Assembly: GCA_017502875.1 (NCBI GenBank)
Contig: JAFVUF010000015.1
Location: 1-64,000 of the forward strand
Reading direction: 5' to 3'
Length of the DNA stretch: 64,000 nucleotides
Origin: Clostridia bacterium
GTDB taxonomy: Bacteria > Bacillota > Clostridia > Oscillospirales > CAG-272
Both the position numbers and the translations under genes were made by a program. The notes below the pieces were generated by a model that saw only the letters and a program-made list of their open reading frames with translations, ran no database searches and was not told where the DNA came from. Shown one piece after another: positions 42,901 to 51,788 of this stretch (position 1 is its first letter; each line of letters starts with the position of its first letter).

Positions 42901-43453
42901 CATAACCGAGGGAAGCCTTGCTCCCGCCGATATTATGAGAATAAGCGGCGTTGACGCGGTTTACGATTATATCATCACCGAGGTTCAGAAGGTATACCGC
43001 AGTCAGTCTGTTGACATCAACGACAAGCACGTCGAGGTTATTGCCCGTCAGATGACCAGAAAGCTCTACGTAGAGGATGCCGGAAGCAGTAATCTTATGC
43101 AGGGCAGCATGGTTGATAAGTCTGAGTTTAAGATTGAATGCGATAAGCTTAACGCCCGTATAGACGCCGGCGAGGAGGGTATCACCCTTCCCAGAGGCTC
43201 AGTCGTGCTTCTCGGTATCACTAAGGCATCTCTTAACACCGAGTCCTTCCTGTCCGCGGCTTCCTTCCAGGAGACCACAAAGGTTCTTACTGAGGCGGCT
43301 ATCAGGGGCAAGACGGATAACCTTCTCGGTCTTAAAGAGAACGTCATCATCGGTAAGCTCATTCCCGCAGGTACGGGTATGGAATATTACCGCAACGTTC
43401 AGATTAAGCAGAACGTTCCGGAGAGCGCGGAGCTTGTATCTAACGCTGAATAA
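39908..43453 (+). CDS. rpoC: RNA polymerase beta' subunit
   Basis: The 1181-aa protein follows rpoB after 80 nt. The N-terminal zinc ribbon is [20 protein letters not shown] (about 59-78). The active-site magnesium loop [19 protein letters not shown] is intact, as are the bridge-helix and trigger-loop regions ([39 protein letters not shown]) and the second zinc site [13 protein letters not shown]. The length is normal for Firmicutes. Confidence 0.98.
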   Translation: MERNVFDSIKIGLASPEMIREWSFGEVKKPETINYRTLKAERDGLFCERIFGPTKDYECFCGRYKRTRNNGKKCEKCGVEVTSKKVRRERMGHIELAAPVSHIWYFKNVPSRIATLLDITPRQLEKVLYFIENIVTDPGTTPLMQNQILTDAEYREYYNKYQNDFEVGMGAEAIKKLLQKLDLDELSVKLRAELETASGQKKTKIIKRLTIVEAFRMSNNKPEWMILDVLPVIPPDIRPMVQLDGGRYASSDINDLYRRVINRNNRLYRLLELNAPSIIVKNEKRMLQEAVDALFDNGQRGKSVTGPSNRPLKSLSDMLKGKQGRFRQNLLGKRVDYSGRSVIVVGPELKIYQCGLPKEMALELFKPFVMKRLVESQKASNIKDAKKKVEKVTPEVWDALEIVIKEHPVLLNRAPTLHRLSVQAFEPILVEGRAIKLHPLVCTAFNADFDGDQMPVHVPLSAEAQAESRFLMLSANNLLKPADGRAVSVPSQDMVLGSFYLTIDKAGEPGEGNVYRDFDEAMMAYENGELGLHAPIKVRVTKEIDGKQVSGLIDATLGRMIFNKPIPQDLGFVDRTKPENLLKLEVDCTVGKKMLGKIVDNCIKKHAISETAQVLDAIKAQGFKYSTRSGISISYADVTIPEEKYTLIEEAEKMVDKVREAYEDGMLTEEERYKNVIKIWEKTTSDVVSALQKRFDKYNSIKMMSDSGARGSMTQMRQLAGMRGLMFKASGETMELPIKSNFREGLKILEYFIAARGARKSLSDTALRTADSGYLTRRLVDVSQDVIIRQEDCGTQRGAYVYTIKDGNDEIEPLSERLLGRYTQGDVVDEKTGEVLVPDNTLMGESEIKKIIGAGIEKVYIRSILECEALHGVCAHCYGSDLASGKKVNIGEAVGIIAAQSIGEPGTQLTMRTFHTGGVAGSNITNGLPRVEELFESRRPKRTAIISEAEGKVEISEVKRTRSVSIVNADNERLASYNIPYNSRIIVNDGDMIKKGAPITEGSLAPADIMRISGVDAVYDYIITEVQKVYRSQSVDINDKHVEVIARQMTRKLYVEDAGSSNLMQGSMVDKSEFKIECDKLNARIDAGEEGITLPRGSVVLLGITKASLNTESFLSAASFQETTKVLTEAAIRGKTDNLLGLKENVIIGKLIPAGTGMEYYRNVQIKQNVPESAELVSNAE

Positions 43454-43463
43454 TTTAACAGTC

Positions 43464-43496
43464 AAGGGTGGCTCAGGTTATGAGCCACCCTTAATT
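43464..43496 (+). terminator. Terminator of rpoBC
   Basis: AAGGGTGGCTCA and TGAGCCACCCTT form a perfect 12-bp stem. Confidence 0.85.
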
Positions 43497-43509
43497 ATTA
43501 GAATTTATC

Positions 43510-43538
43510 TTGACACTGAGATAGCGTTTTGATATAAT
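43510..43538 (+). promoter_or_regulatory. Promoter of the DUF362 gene
   Basis: TTGACA (43510-43515), 17 nt, TATAAT (43533-43538), both consensus. Confidence 0.85.
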
Positions 43539-43645
43539 TATTATATAAATAATTTTGGTTCACGGTATACCGGAGTTATAATCAAAAATTGAGACTGTTT
43601 TAGCGAAACAGAAAAAATGATTTATTGAATTAAAGAGAAGTAATT

Positions 43646-44842
43646 ATGGAAAATACATCGAAATATTACTCGCCGAGCGACGCGGTTTCGGTAGTGCCTG
43701 TCGGCGATTATACTGACGTCGGCAGCGCAAAGACGGCGTTGATTAAGCTTCTGTCAGCCATAAACGGACTTGACGTAATTAAAAGCGGAATGAGAGTGGT
43801 GATAAAAGCCAATCTTGTTTCCGCTATGAAGCCAGACGAGGCGGCGACTACCCACCCCGTGCTCTTATCAGCACTTTCGGAGATACTGACCGAAATGGGT
43901 GCTGAGGTGGTTATTGGCGACAGTCCGGGAGGGCTTTATACCAGCGCGTTTGTCAACCGTGTATATAACGTTACGGGAATGCGTGAGACGGAAAAGCACG
44001 GCGCAAGGCTCAACGACGATTTTTCACAGTGCGAGGCGGAGTTTCCGGAGGGAAAGGCGCTGCATAGCTTCAAGTATACAGGGTATCTTGACAAGGCTGA
44101 CGCAATAATCAATTTCTGTAAGCTGAAAAGCCACGGAATGATGGGTATGTCGTGCGCCGCGAAGAATATGTTTGGCGTAGTTCCGGGAGTTACTAAGCCC
44201 GAATACCATTTCCGTTTCCCGAAATACGAGGATTTTGCGGATATGATAGTAGACCTTAACGAATATTTCCACCCCGTCCTGTCTATATGCGACGCGGTGG
44301 TGGGAATGGAGGGCAACGGCCCAACCGCCGGTACGCCTAAGAAAATGGGCTGTCTTATCGCCTCTCGCTCGCCTCATGCGCTTGATATGGTGGCGGCAAA
44401 GATACTTGGTTTTGAGAGAGAGGAGCTTCCGATACTGAGCGCCGCGTATCTAAGAGGAATGATACCTGAAAGATTTGAGGAAATTACGCTTTACGGGTCG
44501 CTTGACGAACTGCTTCTTTCCGATTTTGAAAGAGTGGTGGAGAGGAAGTCGCTTGAATTTTCTGGAAACGGCAAGGGAGTTATCAAAAAGCTGAGGGGAA
44601 AAATTCTCGGCGCTATTCTAAAAACCAAGCCCGCGCTAAAAAAGGATATGTGCGTTGGTTGCGGTGTTTGCGCTAATATTTGCCCCGCGAAAGCTATAAA
44701 AATCGTGAAAAAGAAGGCGATAATTGACCGCAAATTGTGTATACGGTGCTTTTGCTGTCAGGAGTTTTGTCCAAAAAGCGCGATGAAGGTGCATAGAACC
44801 CCTATCGCCAAGCTTTTTACTTCGTCAAAAAAGGATAAATAA
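43646..44842 (+). CDS. DUF362 protein with C-terminal 2[4Fe-4S] ferredoxin domain
   Basis: The 398-aa protein has an N-terminal DUF362 domain (about 20-300; VVIKANLVSAMKPDEAATTH, VVIGDSPGGLYTSAF, INFCKLKSHGMMGMSCAAKN). The C-terminal bicluster ferredoxin has CVGCGVCANICPAKAI (about 333-348) and CIRCFCCQEFCPKSAM (about 362-377). Such proteins are common in anaerobes and are assumed to pass electrons, but the reaction is unknown. It has its own strong promoter and stands between rpoBC and rubrerythrin. Confidence 0.85.
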   Translation: MENTSKYYSPSDAVSVVPVGDYTDVGSAKTALIKLLSAINGLDVIKSGMRVVIKANLVSAMKPDEAATTHPVLLSALSEILTEMGAEVVIGDSPGGLYTSAFVNRVYNVTGMRETEKHGARLNDDFSQCEAEFPEGKALHSFKYTGYLDKADAIINFCKLKSHGMMGMSCAAKNMFGVVPGVTKPEYHFRFPKYEDFADMIVDLNEYFHPVLSICDAVVGMEGNGPTAGTPKKMGCLIASRSPHALDMVAAKILGFEREELPILSAAYLRGMIPERFEEITLYGSLDELLLSDFERVVERKSLEFSGNGKGVIKKLRGKILGAILKTKPALKKDMCVGCGVCANICPAKAIKIVKKKAIIDRKLCIRCFCCQEFCPKSAMKVHRTPIAKLFTSSKKDK

Positions 44843-44845
44843 TTC

Positions 44846-44874
44846 TTGACAAAAACCGTAGTAAGTGGTAATAT
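44846..44874 (+). promoter_or_regulatory. Promoter of rubrerythrin
   Basis: TTGACA (44846-44851), 17 nt, TAATAT (44869-44874). Confidence 0.75.
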
Positions 44875-44909
44875 AATTATGTAATATTTTAATTTTGGAG
44901 GATAAAATA

Positions 44910-45446
44910 ATGAGCAAGTACGCAGGAACAAAGACCGAAAAGAACCTTGAGGCAGCATTTGCAGGTGAGTCTCAGGCAAGAAACAAGTATACATATTTTG
45001 CGTCTGTCGCAAAAAAAGAGGGCTACGAGCAGATAAGCGCTCTGTTTTTAAAGACAGCGGAGAACGAAAAGGAGCACGCTAAGCTTTGGTTAAAGGAGCT
45101 TGAAGGAATAGGCGATACCGCGTCTAACCTTGCGGTAGCGGCGGACGGCGAGAACTACGAGTGGACTGATATGTACGAAACCTTCGCAAAGGAAGCGGAT
45201 GAGGAGGGCTTCAAGGACCTCGCTATCAAGTTCCGTCTCGTAGCGGCTATTGAAAAGAGCCACGAGGAGAGATACCGCGCGCTTCTTAAAAACGTTGAGA
45301 CCGCGCAGGTATTTGAAAAGAGCGAGGTTAAGGTATGGGAGTGCCGCAACTGCGGACATATTATCGTAGGAACTAAGGCGCCTAAGATATGCCCCACCTG
45401 CGCTCACCCTCAGTCGTATTTCGAGGTGCACGAGCAGAACTATTAA
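44910..45446 (+). CDS. rbr: Rubrerythrin
   Basis: The 178-aa protein joins a diiron ferritin-like helix bundle (ExxH-type ligands in [10 protein letters not shown] and [11 protein letters not shown]) to a C-terminal rubredoxin domain ([10 protein letters not shown]...[11 protein letters not shown]). It reduces hydrogen peroxide in anaerobes. ATG 44910 follows TTTGGAGGAT; an ATG at 44895 overlaps the ribosome binding region. A strong promoter and tight terminator indicate a single-gene transcript. Confidence 0.95.
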   Translation: MSKYAGTKTEKNLEAAFAGESQARNKYTYFASVAKKEGYEQISALFLKTAENEKEHAKLWLKELEGIGDTASNLAVAADGENYEWTDMYETFAKEADEEGFKDLAIKFRLVAAIEKSHEERYRALLKNVETAQVFEKSEVKVWECRNCGHIIVGTKAPKICPTCAHPQSYFEVHEQNY

Positions 45447-45465
45447 TTTGATTCTATAAAAAATA

Positions 45466-45500
45466 TAGCGCCCCCGACAAAAAGTCGGGGGCGTTCGTTC
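45466..45500. terminator. Terminator between rubrerythrin and pyrophosphatase genes
   Basis: CGCCCCCGAC (45469-45478) and GTCGGGGGCG (45484-45493) around AAAAA. Confidence 0.85.
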
Positions 45501-45501
45501 T

Positions 45502-46035
45502 TTATTTGCAGAAGCTTTCTATATAATTATTTATGGCGGTCTTGATTATATTTACCGCCTCGTCCCGTCCGCTTACCTCATCGACTGCGGTGGTTTTGTT
45601 TTCAAGGTTCTTGTAAACCGAGAAGAAATGGCGCATCTCGTCGAAAACGTGGCTGGGAAGCTGGTCGATATTGGTGTATTTATTGTAGTTCGGGTCGTTA
45701 AACGGGATAGCAATTATCTTTTCGTCGTTTCTGCCGTTATCTATCATCTTGATAACGCCTATCGGATAGGCTCTGACAAGCGTCAGAGGTTCAAGCGGCT
45801 CGGAGCAAAGCAGAAGCACGTCGAGAGGGTCATTGTCGTCGCCGTAGGTGCGGGGAATGAAGCCATAGTTTGCGGGGTAGTGTGTCGAGGTATAGAGGAT
45901 ACGGTCAAGCAGAATGAAGCCCGTTTCCTTGTCAAGCTCATACTTTTTCTTACTGCCCTTGGATATTTCGATAACGCAGATGAAGTCTTCTGCGTTTATT
46001 CTTTTTGGGGATATATCGTGCCAGATGTTAGACAT
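45502..46035 (-). CDS. ppa: Inorganic pyrophosphatase, family I
   Basis: The 177-aa protein has the family I signature YPANYGFIPRTYGDDNDPLDVLLL split around the metal-binding Asp residues (DDNDPLDVL, about 65-75), with Lys/Tyr partners near the N-terminus (KKKYELDKETGFILLDR). It hydrolyses pyrophosphate released in biosynthesis. A family I enzyme is less usual than family II in Firmicutes but is well known in Clostridia. It is monocistronic, converging on rubrerythrin. Confidence 0.93.
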   Translation of the reverse strand: MSNIWHDISPKRINAEDFICVIEISKGSKKKYELDKETGFILLDRILYTSTHYPANYGFIPRTYGDDNDPLDVLLLCSEPLEPLTLVRAYPIGVIKMIDNGRNDEKIIAIPFNDPNYNKYTNIDQLPSHVFDEMRHFFSVYKNLENKTTAVDEVSGRDEAVNIIKTAINNYIESFCK

Positions 46036-46274
46036 AGACGTAGTCCTTTCTGTGTTGAAAAGCGAGACCTTATTTGCCGAGAAGGCTTTTTTGAGCGAAA
46101 GCCGACTGACCGAAAAAACGTATTGTTATATTATCGCGCCTTTTAAAATTTAATATACCAGAGTATTATAGCACAGCGGTTTTGATTTGTCAAGGCGGAA
46201 ATGGAATATAGATTTTGTATTTAAAAGTGATAATTTTTATAAAAGGTAATTGAAAAAACATAAAAGATGTGGTA

Positions 46275-46308
46275 AAATAAAAAAGAAAAGCCGACAATGC
46301 GACTTTCC
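46275..46308 (-). terminator. Terminator of the tRNA-Thr gene
   Basis: On the minus strand AAAGTCG (46306-46300) pairs with CGGCTTT (46293-46287), followed by TTCTTTTTT. Confidence 0.75.
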
Positions 46309-46311
46309 TTT

Positions 46312-46386
46312 TGGAGCTGGTGATGCGATTTGAACGCACGACCTGCTGATTACGAATCAGCTGCACTGCCACTGTGCTACACCAGC
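46312..46386 (-). tRNA. tRNA-Thr (anticodon CGT)
   Basis: The minus strand folds as a full cloverleaf: acceptor GCTGGTG/CACCAGC, D-arm GCAC..GTGC, anticodon arm GCTGA TTCGTAA TCAGC with anticodon CGT (46354-46352), T-arm GTGCG TTCAAAT CGCAT, discriminator T and encoded CCA. It decodes ACG codons. Confidence 0.97.
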
Positions 46387-46401
46387 AAAATTTACTTTGT
46401 T

Positions 46402-46430
46402 AGTATATCATATTTTATTTTGTTTGTCAA
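46402..46430 (-). promoter_or_regulatory. Promoter of tRNA-Thr
   Basis: TTGACA (46430-46425), 17 nt, TATACT (46407-46402) on the minus strand. Confidence 0.85.
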
Positions 46431-46528
46431 GTTGTTTTTGAAAATTATAAATAAAATGCCATAGTATTTTGTGTTTAATGTTCTAAAAAACATTTTTGTG
46501 AAAAAATATGGCTTTTGAAAAAATTACG

Positions 46529-46618
46529 TAAGAATATTTCTTTACACCGATAGCCTTGTGTTGTCGGTGTAAAGGAAGCTTTTGCGCAGCTTTTCTCGAA
46601 AAGCGCGTATTCTTTTAT
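46529..46618 (+). promoter_or_regulatory. Folded leader upstream of rsmA
   Basis: A perfect 10-bp stem TTTACACCGA (46541-46550) / TCGGTGTAAA (46564-46573) is followed by CGC.GCTTTT / AAAAGC.GCG (46585-46607, CTCG loop). AAGAATA (46530-46536) can pair with TATTCTT (46608-46614) to close both. The second stem precedes a T-rich stretch. This looks like a structured leader or attenuator. Confidence 0.45.
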
Positions 46619-46631
46619 AGGAGTGTTATTT

Positions 46632-47471
46632 ATGAAATTGACCGAGATTTCTACCGTTAAGGCATTGTGCAATCAATTCGGCTTCGGCTTCAAGAAAAAA
46701 TTCGGACAGAACTTTATAGTCAGTCAAAGTGTTCCTGAGGATATTGCCGCCGTTGCCGAGGGCGGCTGCGCGCTTGAAATCGGACCGGGTATCGGAACGC
46801 TCACTCGCGAGCTTTGTAACGTTTGCGAGAAGGTTGTTGCGGTTGAGATAGACACGACTCTCGCTCCGCTTCTTGAAACCACTGTTGGAGACTGCAAAAA
46901 TCTGAAGGTCTTTTTTAAAGATGTAATGAAAACGGACGTGAAAGCTCTTTGCGACGAGGAATTTAACGGAAAGAAGATATACGTTTGCGCCAATCTTCCT
47001 TATTATATAACCACGCCCGTGCTTATGCACCTGCTTGAAAGCGGCGTTCAGTTTGAGAGCATAACGGTAATGGTGCAGAAGGAGGTTGCGGACAGGCTCT
47101 GCGCAAAAGCGGGAAGCGCTGATTACGGCGCGATAACCGTAACATGCCAACGCTATGGCGCAATAAAAAAGCTTTTCGACGTACCGAGGCACTGCTTTTA
47201 TCCCGCCCCAAACGTTGATTCCTCGGTGGTCAGCATAATTCCCTCCGAAAAAGAGAATATATACTGTAAGGACGAGCAGCTGCTCACTAAGGTCATCAGG
47301 GCTACGTTTAACCAGCGAAGAAAGACGCTTGTCAACGCCCTTTCTGCAGAGATAAAGCACCTTACTAAGACCGAGCTTGCCGAGATAATAGTTAAGTGCG
47401 GACACCGCGAGGATATACGCGGAGAAAAGCTTACGCTCGTTCAGTTTGCGGAAATAGTGAATAATATGTAA
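46632..47471 (+). CDS. rsmA: 16S rRNA dimethyladenosine transferase
   Basis: The 279-aa protein (KsgA) dimethylates A1518 and A1519 of 16S rRNA using SAM. Landmarks are KFGQNFIVSQSVPEDIA, the SAM loop ALEIGPGIGTLTREL (about 51-65), the catalytic NLPYYITTPVL (about 118-128) and the C-terminal RATFNQRRKTLVNAL. ATG 46632 follows TAGGAGTG; an in-frame GTG at 46623 overlaps that site. Confidence 0.95.
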   Translation: MKLTEISTVKALCNQFGFGFKKKFGQNFIVSQSVPEDIAAVAEGGCALEIGPGIGTLTRELCNVCEKVVAVEIDTTLAPLLETTVGDCKNLKVFFKDVMKTDVKALCDEEFNGKKIYVCANLPYYITTPVLMHLLESGVQFESITVMVQKEVADRLCAKAGSADYGAITVTCQRYGAIKKLFDVPRHCFYPAPNVDSSVVSIIPSEKENIYCKDEQLLTKVIRATFNQRRKTLVNALSAEIKHLTKTELAEIIVKCGHREDIRGEKLTLVQFAEIVNNM

Positions 47472-47497
47472 AAAGTGAAAAACGGGAAAAATTACAC

Positions 47498-47526
47498 TTG
47501 AAATTTAGGGTATTTTATAGTATACT
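47498..47526 (+). promoter_or_regulatory. Promoter of pckG
   Basis: TTGAAA (47498-47503), 17 nt, TATACT (47521-47526). Confidence 0.75.
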
Positions 47527-47600
47527 ATAAAATGGGTGAAGATGGTTTTCTTCGCTCTGTGAAAACGAAAAATAATAATAACATAAAAGGAGAAAACACT

Positions 47601-49391
47601 ATGACCAACAATAAATACGTCCTTTCTTGGATAGATGAAATGGCTGCTATGACTCAGCCGGACAAAATCGTCTGGATTGACGGAAGTGAGGCTCAGGCTG
47701 AAGCTCTTCGCGCCGAGGCTTGCTCCACGGGCGAGATGATAAAGCTCAATCAGGAGCTTCTCCCCAACTGTTATCTCCACCGCACCGCCATTAACGACGT
47801 TGCGCGTGTAGAAGGCAGAACCTATATCTGTACTCCCACCAAGGAGGAGGCAGGTAACATCAATAACTGGATGGCTCCCGACGAGATGTACGCAAAGCTC
47901 AAGGGTCTTTACACCGGCTCTATGAAGGGCAGAACCATGTACGTTATCCCTTACTCCATGGGCGTTGTCGGCTCTGACTTCGCAAAGTACGGAATAGAGC
48001 TTACCGACTCCATCTACGTTGTTCTTAATATGCTCATCATGACCCGCGTAGGAACCGACGTTCTTGAGGCTCTCGGCGATAGCCCTGACTATATCAAGGG
48101 TCTCCACGCAAGAGCTGATATCGACGAGGAGAACCGTTATATCACTCACTTCCCCCAGGATAACACCATCATGAGCGTTAACTCCGGCTACGGCGGAAAC
48201 GTTCTTCTCGGTAAGAAGTGCTTCGCTCTCCGTATCGCGTCCTACCTCGGACGTAAGGAGGGCTGGATGGCTGAGCATATGCTTATTCTCGGCGTTGAGT
48301 ATCCTAACGGCGACGTTAAGTACGTAACCGCCGCGTTCCCCTCCGCTTGCGGAAAGACCAACCTCGCTATGCTTATTCCTCCTAAGATGCTCGCTGATAA
48401 GGGCTACAAGGTATGGTGCGTGGGCGACGATATCGCTTGGCTCCGTGTTAACAAGGAGGACGGCAAGCTTTACGCCGTTAACCCCGAAAACGGATTCTTC
48501 GGAGTTGCTCCCGGTACTAACAACAAGTCTAACCCCAACGCTCTCGCTACCACTATGCGCGATACCATTTTCACCAACGTTGTTCACGATACCAAGAACA
48601 ATACTGTTTGGTGGGAGGGACTCAACGATAATCCCCCAGCTCCCGGTAACGCGATTGACTGGAAGGGCAATCCTTGGGACTGCACCAAGTACGACAAGAA
48701 GGATAAGTCCACCTGCGGCGCTCATCCGAACTCCCGTTTCACAGCGCTCGCTAAGAACTGCCCCTGCATTTCCTCCGAGTTTAACAGCTTGAAGGGCGTA
48801 CCGGTTTCCGCTATCGTATTCGGCGGACGCCGCGCAAAGACCGCTCCCCTTGTATATCAGTCAACCAGCTGGCAGAACGGCGCTTTCGTAGGTTCTATCA
48901 TGGCTTCCGAGACCACCGCGGCAGCAGCAGGAGCTGTTGGAGTTGTTCGCCGCGATCCTATGGCTATGCGTCCCTTCGTTGGCTACAACATGGGTGATTA
49001 CTGGGCGCACTGGCTCGCTATGGGCACCAAAATCCCCAATCCTCCCAAGATATTCCACGTCAACTGGTTCCGTACCGATGACGAGGGACACTTCATTTGG
49101 CCCGGATTTGGTGATAATATGCGTGTTCTTCTCTGGATTCTTGACCGTTGCGAGGGCAAGGTAGACGCTGATATTACTCCTATCGGATACGTACCGAAGG
49201 CAGAGGATATCAACATCGAGGGTCTTGAAGGAATCACTCTTGACACCATCAAGGAGCTTCTCACCGTCGATAAGGAGTCCTGGCTCGCTGACGTTGCTAA
49301 CATCAAGGAGTTCTACGCGCAGGTCGGAGACGCAGTTCCCCAGACTATGTACGATGAGCTTGCCGCGCTTGAAGCGAGACTTAGCAAATAA
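47601..49391 (+). CDS. pckG: Phosphoenolpyruvate carboxykinase, GTP type
   Basis: The 596-aa protein is a GTP-dependent PEPCK, which interconverts oxaloacetate and PEP. The kinase-1 loop is FPSACGKTNLAML (about 251-263), metal and substrate residues lie in GDDIAWLRV, and the GTP-specific FGGRRAKTAPLVYQS block is present. In fermentative Clostridia it may run in the PEP-carboxylating direction to make oxaloacetate (inference). The start follows AAAAGGAGAAAA. Codon use resembles pgk and rpoBC, indicating high expression. Confidence 0.96.
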   Translation: MTNNKYVLSWIDEMAAMTQPDKIVWIDGSEAQAEALRAEACSTGEMIKLNQELLPNCYLHRTAINDVARVEGRTYICTPTKEEAGNINNWMAPDEMYAKLKGLYTGSMKGRTMYVIPYSMGVVGSDFAKYGIELTDSIYVVLNMLIMTRVGTDVLEALGDSPDYIKGLHARADIDEENRYITHFPQDNTIMSVNSGYGGNVLLGKKCFALRIASYLGRKEGWMAEHMLILGVEYPNGDVKYVTAAFPSACGKTNLAMLIPPKMLADKGYKVWCVGDDIAWLRVNKEDGKLYAVNPENGFFGVAPGTNNKSNPNALATTMRDTIFTNVVHDTKNNTVWWEGLNDNPPAPGNAIDWKGNPWDCTKYDKKDKSTCGAHPNSRFTALAKNCPCISSEFNSLKGVPVSAIVFGGRRAKTAPLVYQSTSWQNGAFVGSIMASETTAAAAGAVGVVRRDPMAMRPFVGYNMGDYWAHWLAMGTKIPNPPKIFHVNWFRTDDEGHFIWPGFGDNMRVLLWILDRCEGKVDADITPIGYVPKAEDINIEGLEGITLDTIKELLTVDKESWLADVANIKEFYAQVGDAVPQTMYDELAALEARLSK

Positions 49392-49403
49392 TTAAATTAA
49401 AAC

Positions 49404-49440
49404 AAACGGAGCTTTTCTGAAAAGGAAGGCTCCGTTTGTT
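49404..49440 (+). terminator. Terminator of pckG
   Basis: AACAAACGGAGC and GCTCCGTTTGTT pair across a short internal loop. Confidence 0.8.
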
Positions 49441-49499
49441 GCATATATAACTTAATCTTGCGCATACTAATATAAACCACCTAAAAGGAGATTTATATT

Positions 49500-49946
49500 A
49501 TGGAAAAAACAATTAGCGCAGACAGCGAAATAATCGCTAAAATATACAAAAACGTAAAGATGGGTGTGGACAGCGTTACCAAGCTTCTGCCCAAGGTCTC
49601 GGACGAGGAGTTCAAGACTAAGCTTACCGACCAGCTTAACGGCTACGAGGAGTATGCCGCAAAGGCTAAGGCTCTGCTTTGCAACCGAGGCGAAGAAGCC
49701 AAGGAAGAAACACCTATGGTAAAGTTTTGGTCGAGCGTCGGTATAGCGATGAATACTATGATGGACGCATCGAGCAGTCATATCGCCGAGATGATAATAG
49801 AGGGCTCAACTATGGGCATCACTGATACCACGAGGATTATCAACGAGTACGAGGGAAAGCCCGAATGTAAGGAAGCAGTCGAGCTTGCCAGAGATATAGT
49901 TGCATTTGAGCAGAAGAACATTGAGGTAATGAAGAATTATCTGTAA
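49500..49946 (+). CDS. Ferritin-like (DUF2383-like) helical protein, 148 aa
   Basis: The protein is an all-helical bundle with Glu residues placed as in ferritin-like or DUF2383-type domains (GYEEYAAKAK, SSSHIAEMIIEGSTMG, EQKNIEVMKNYL). Whether a metal site exists cannot be decided by eye because the ExxH pairs are incomplete. The repeated statement of iron or stress roles for the family is general knowledge. AAGGAGATT precedes the ATG. It is monocistronic with a perfect terminator. Confidence 0.6.
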   Translation: MEKTISADSEIIAKIYKNVKMGVDSVTKLLPKVSDEEFKTKLTDQLNGYEEYAAKAKALLCNRGEEAKEETPMVKFWSSVGIAMNTMMDASSSHIAEMIIEGSTMGITDTTRIINEYEGKPECKEAVELARDIVAFEQKNIEVMKNYL

Positions 49947-49950
49947 ATTA

Positions 49951-49983
49951 AAACGTGCCGACGCTAAGTCGGCACGTTTATCT
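49951..49983. terminator. Bidirectional terminator
   Basis: CGTGCCGAC and GTCGGCACG pair around GCTAA between convergent genes. Confidence 0.85.
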
Positions 49984-50435
49984 TATATTGGTAACACGTC
50001 AGCTGTGAATTTGCCGTTTTCAACTGTAAGACGGGCGTAGGTTTTTCTTCCGTAGCCGGACGAGGCGCCGGGATTAAGCAGAAAGATTCCGTTTTCATAC
50101 GCGCAGAACGGTATGTGGGTATGACCGAAAATAGCTGCCTGACATTCAAGCTCCCTTGCGCGCAGAGTAAGTGAAAGCAGGCTGCTTTTTACACCGTATT
50201 TATGACCGTGGGTGAGAAATATCCGGGTTCCCTCGATTTCCACAACGGTTTCGGGGGGGCCAAAAAGGTCGCAATTTCCGCCTACTGCGTAAAGCTCCTT
50301 ATCGGTGAAATTTCTTAGCGCCGATACTCCGTCCCCAGCAAAAAACACTCCGTCCGCCTGAGCGGCGATATCCTTTAGCTTCATAAGCGATGCCTTGTCT
50401 CCGTGAATATCGGAAAAAACAATATAATTATTCAT
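49983..50435 (-). CDS. yfcE: YfcE/MJ0936-family metallophosphoesterase
   Basis: The 150-aa protein has the calcineurin-like metal motifs in order: FSDIHGD (D-x-H), FAGDG, VGGNCD, LTHGHKYG and FGHTHIPF. It hydrolyses phosphodiesters with two metal ions; the biological substrate of YfcE enzymes is unresolved. The length is normal for the short MJ0936 group. The ATG at 50435 follows GAGGACGG, a modest site. Confidence 0.88.
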   Translation of the reverse strand: MNNYIVFSDIHGDKASLMKLKDIAAQADGVFFAGDGVSALRNFTDKELYAVGGNCDLFGPPETVVEIEGTRIFLTHGHKYGVKSSLLSLTLRARELECQAAIFGHTHIPFCAYENGIFLLNPGASSGYGRKTYARLTVENGKFTADVLPI

Positions 50436-50531
50436 TTTTCCGTCCTCTTACCTACTTTTTGTTTATTATAACATTTTTTATTCTTTTAGTCAATAATACT
50501 TAGCTTCCATCAAGTTTTTTGTCTTTTTTCA

Positions 50532-50560
50532 TTGACAAAACACCGCTTTGGTGTTATAAT
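50532..50560 (+). promoter_or_regulatory. Promoter of the HIT gene with palindromic spacer
   Basis: TTGACA (50532-50537), 17 nt, TATAAT (50555-50560). The spacer carries ACACC/GGTGT around GCTTT, a possible repressor site. Confidence 0.75.
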
Positions 50561-50608
50561 TTTCGTAAAGAAAAGCGTTTGCTTTGTTTATACGAAAGGA
50601 AAAATAAT

Positions 50609-50947
50609 ATGGATTGTATTTTTTGTATGATAGTAGACGGCAAGATACCGTCGTCCAAGGTTTACGAGGACGAAAGCATTCTCGCCTTCAAGGATATAAA
50701 CCCTCAAGCCCCTATTCACGTCGTAGTGATTCCCAAGGAGCATATCGCATCTCTTGATGAAATTAATGCTTCAAACTCCGATATAGCTGCTAAAATATTT
50801 GCCGCTATTCCCGAAATCGCTAAAAAAGCGGAAATAACAAACGGCTACCGTGTGATTTCCAACTGCGGTCCTGATGCCTGCCAGAGTGTTAAGCACCTTC
50901 ATTTCCATATACTCGGCGGAGCGCAGCTTTCGGAAAGAATGACGTAA
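50609..50947 (+). CDS. HIT-family nucleotide-binding hydrolase
   Basis: The 112-aa protein is a HinT-like HIT protein: a zinc-type CIFCMIVDG start, AFKDINPQAPIHVVVIPKEH, and the histidine triad in VKHLHFHILGG (about 98-108). HinT enzymes hydrolyse nucleoside phosphoramidates. ATG 50609 is chosen because GAAAGGAA lies upstream and it matches the family start; the longer frame from 50519 spans the promoter. Confidence 0.93.
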   Translation: MDCIFCMIVDGKIPSSKVYEDESILAFKDINPQAPIHVVVIPKEHIASLDEINASNSDIAAKIFAAIPEIAKKAEITNGYRVISNCGPDACQSVKHLHFHILGGAQLSERMT

Positions 50948-50992
50948 TAAGAGATAAAATGTTAAATATTAACAAGATATAGTTATAAATTG

Positions 50993-51030
50993 CAAAAAGC
51001 AGCTTTCAAAAATTGAAAGCTGCTTTTTTA
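50993..51030. terminator. Bidirectional terminator
   Basis: AAAAAGCAGCTTTC and GAAAGCTGCTTTTT pair around AAAAATT. Confidence 0.85.
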
Positions 51031-51031
51031 T

Positions 51032-51634
51032 TTATCCGAAAATTCCTTCAAGAATCTCTACGAGCTTGAATTTTACCACGTACTCACATTCCTCGTGCTC
51101 TGTGAGAAGTCTTATCTGACTTGCGGTAAAGCCGACCTCGGCAAGCGCTTCCTCAGGCTTTGCCGTTCCAACGCACACCTGTGGAAATAGAACGCACCAC
51201 CAATTTTTCCCCTCGGCTTCTCCCAGCTCAATTTTCAGCGAGGCGTAATTTCCCGCCGGTAATGATAGCCCGTCGTAGTCCTTTTCGGGATAATATTCCT
51301 CAGTTACACAAACTCTTGCGGTGTAATCCATTCCGTTTTCTTTTAGCACTTCGTTTGCTCTTAATGTTATAGTATCAGTCATTTGTTGTATAATTTCAAT
51401 AGCCTCATCTCTTGTTTTGCAATCACTCAGCGGAGCCTCTAAGCTCTGCAAAATCGCGTCGCGAACCTTTATTTTTACCGCTTGGTCGCTTTTTGAGTCC
51501 GAGTTTGCGGGAATATGCAGACGGAGAGTTTTTTCGTATATCTCCATCTCCTCCGATAAAGCCTCTCTACCTATGCAAACGGCAGCGAGAAGGAAAACCG
51601 TCAGCGTTAAAATAATTGAAAGAAATTTTTTCAT
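51032..51634 (-). CDS. spoIIR: Stage II sporulation protein R
   Basis: The 200-aa protein has an N-terminal signal or membrane segment (LSIILTLTVFLLAAVCI) and SpoIIR motifs: LRLHIPANSDSKSDQAVKIK (about 43-62), LSLPAGNYASLKI and GEGKNWWCVLFPQVC-like sequence. In the forespore it is secreted to activate SpoIIGA, which releases sigma-E in the mother cell. Its presence marks an endospore former. A GATTA-14 nt-GGGCATAATA element upstream is only a rough match to a sigma-F promoter. AAAGGACG precedes the ATG. Confidence 0.92.
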   Translation of the reverse strand: MKKFLSIILTLTVFLLAAVCIGREALSEEMEIYEKTLRLHIPANSDSKSDQAVKIKVRDAILQSLEAPLSDCKTRDEAIEIIQQMTDTITLRANEVLKENGMDYTARVCVTEEYYPEKDYDGLSLPAGNYASLKIELGEAEGKNWWCVLFPQVCVGTAKPEEALAEVGFTASQIRLLTEHEECEYVVKFKLVEILEGIFG

Positions 51635-51788
51635 ATATGTTTCGTCCTTTCGTTTTTTGTATGTAGGACGCTGACTGTTTTATTATGCCCAAACCTCCTT
51701 GCTTTAATCAAAAAATGTTTAGAATCCCCTCAAATTGATAATAATATAGGAAAATTTTGTATGAAATGAAGCGAGGGGAGAGGCTTTT

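Noticed and set aside
40673..43030. 785-codon minus-strand open frame opposite rpoC
   Set aside because: It is the reverse-strand shadow of rpoC, whose catalytic motifs are intact. Its length comes from strong codon bias that removes reverse stops.
50519..50608. Thirty-codon extension of the HIT protein
   Set aside because: It spans the consensus promoter; the ATG at 50609 has a ribosome binding site and the family start.
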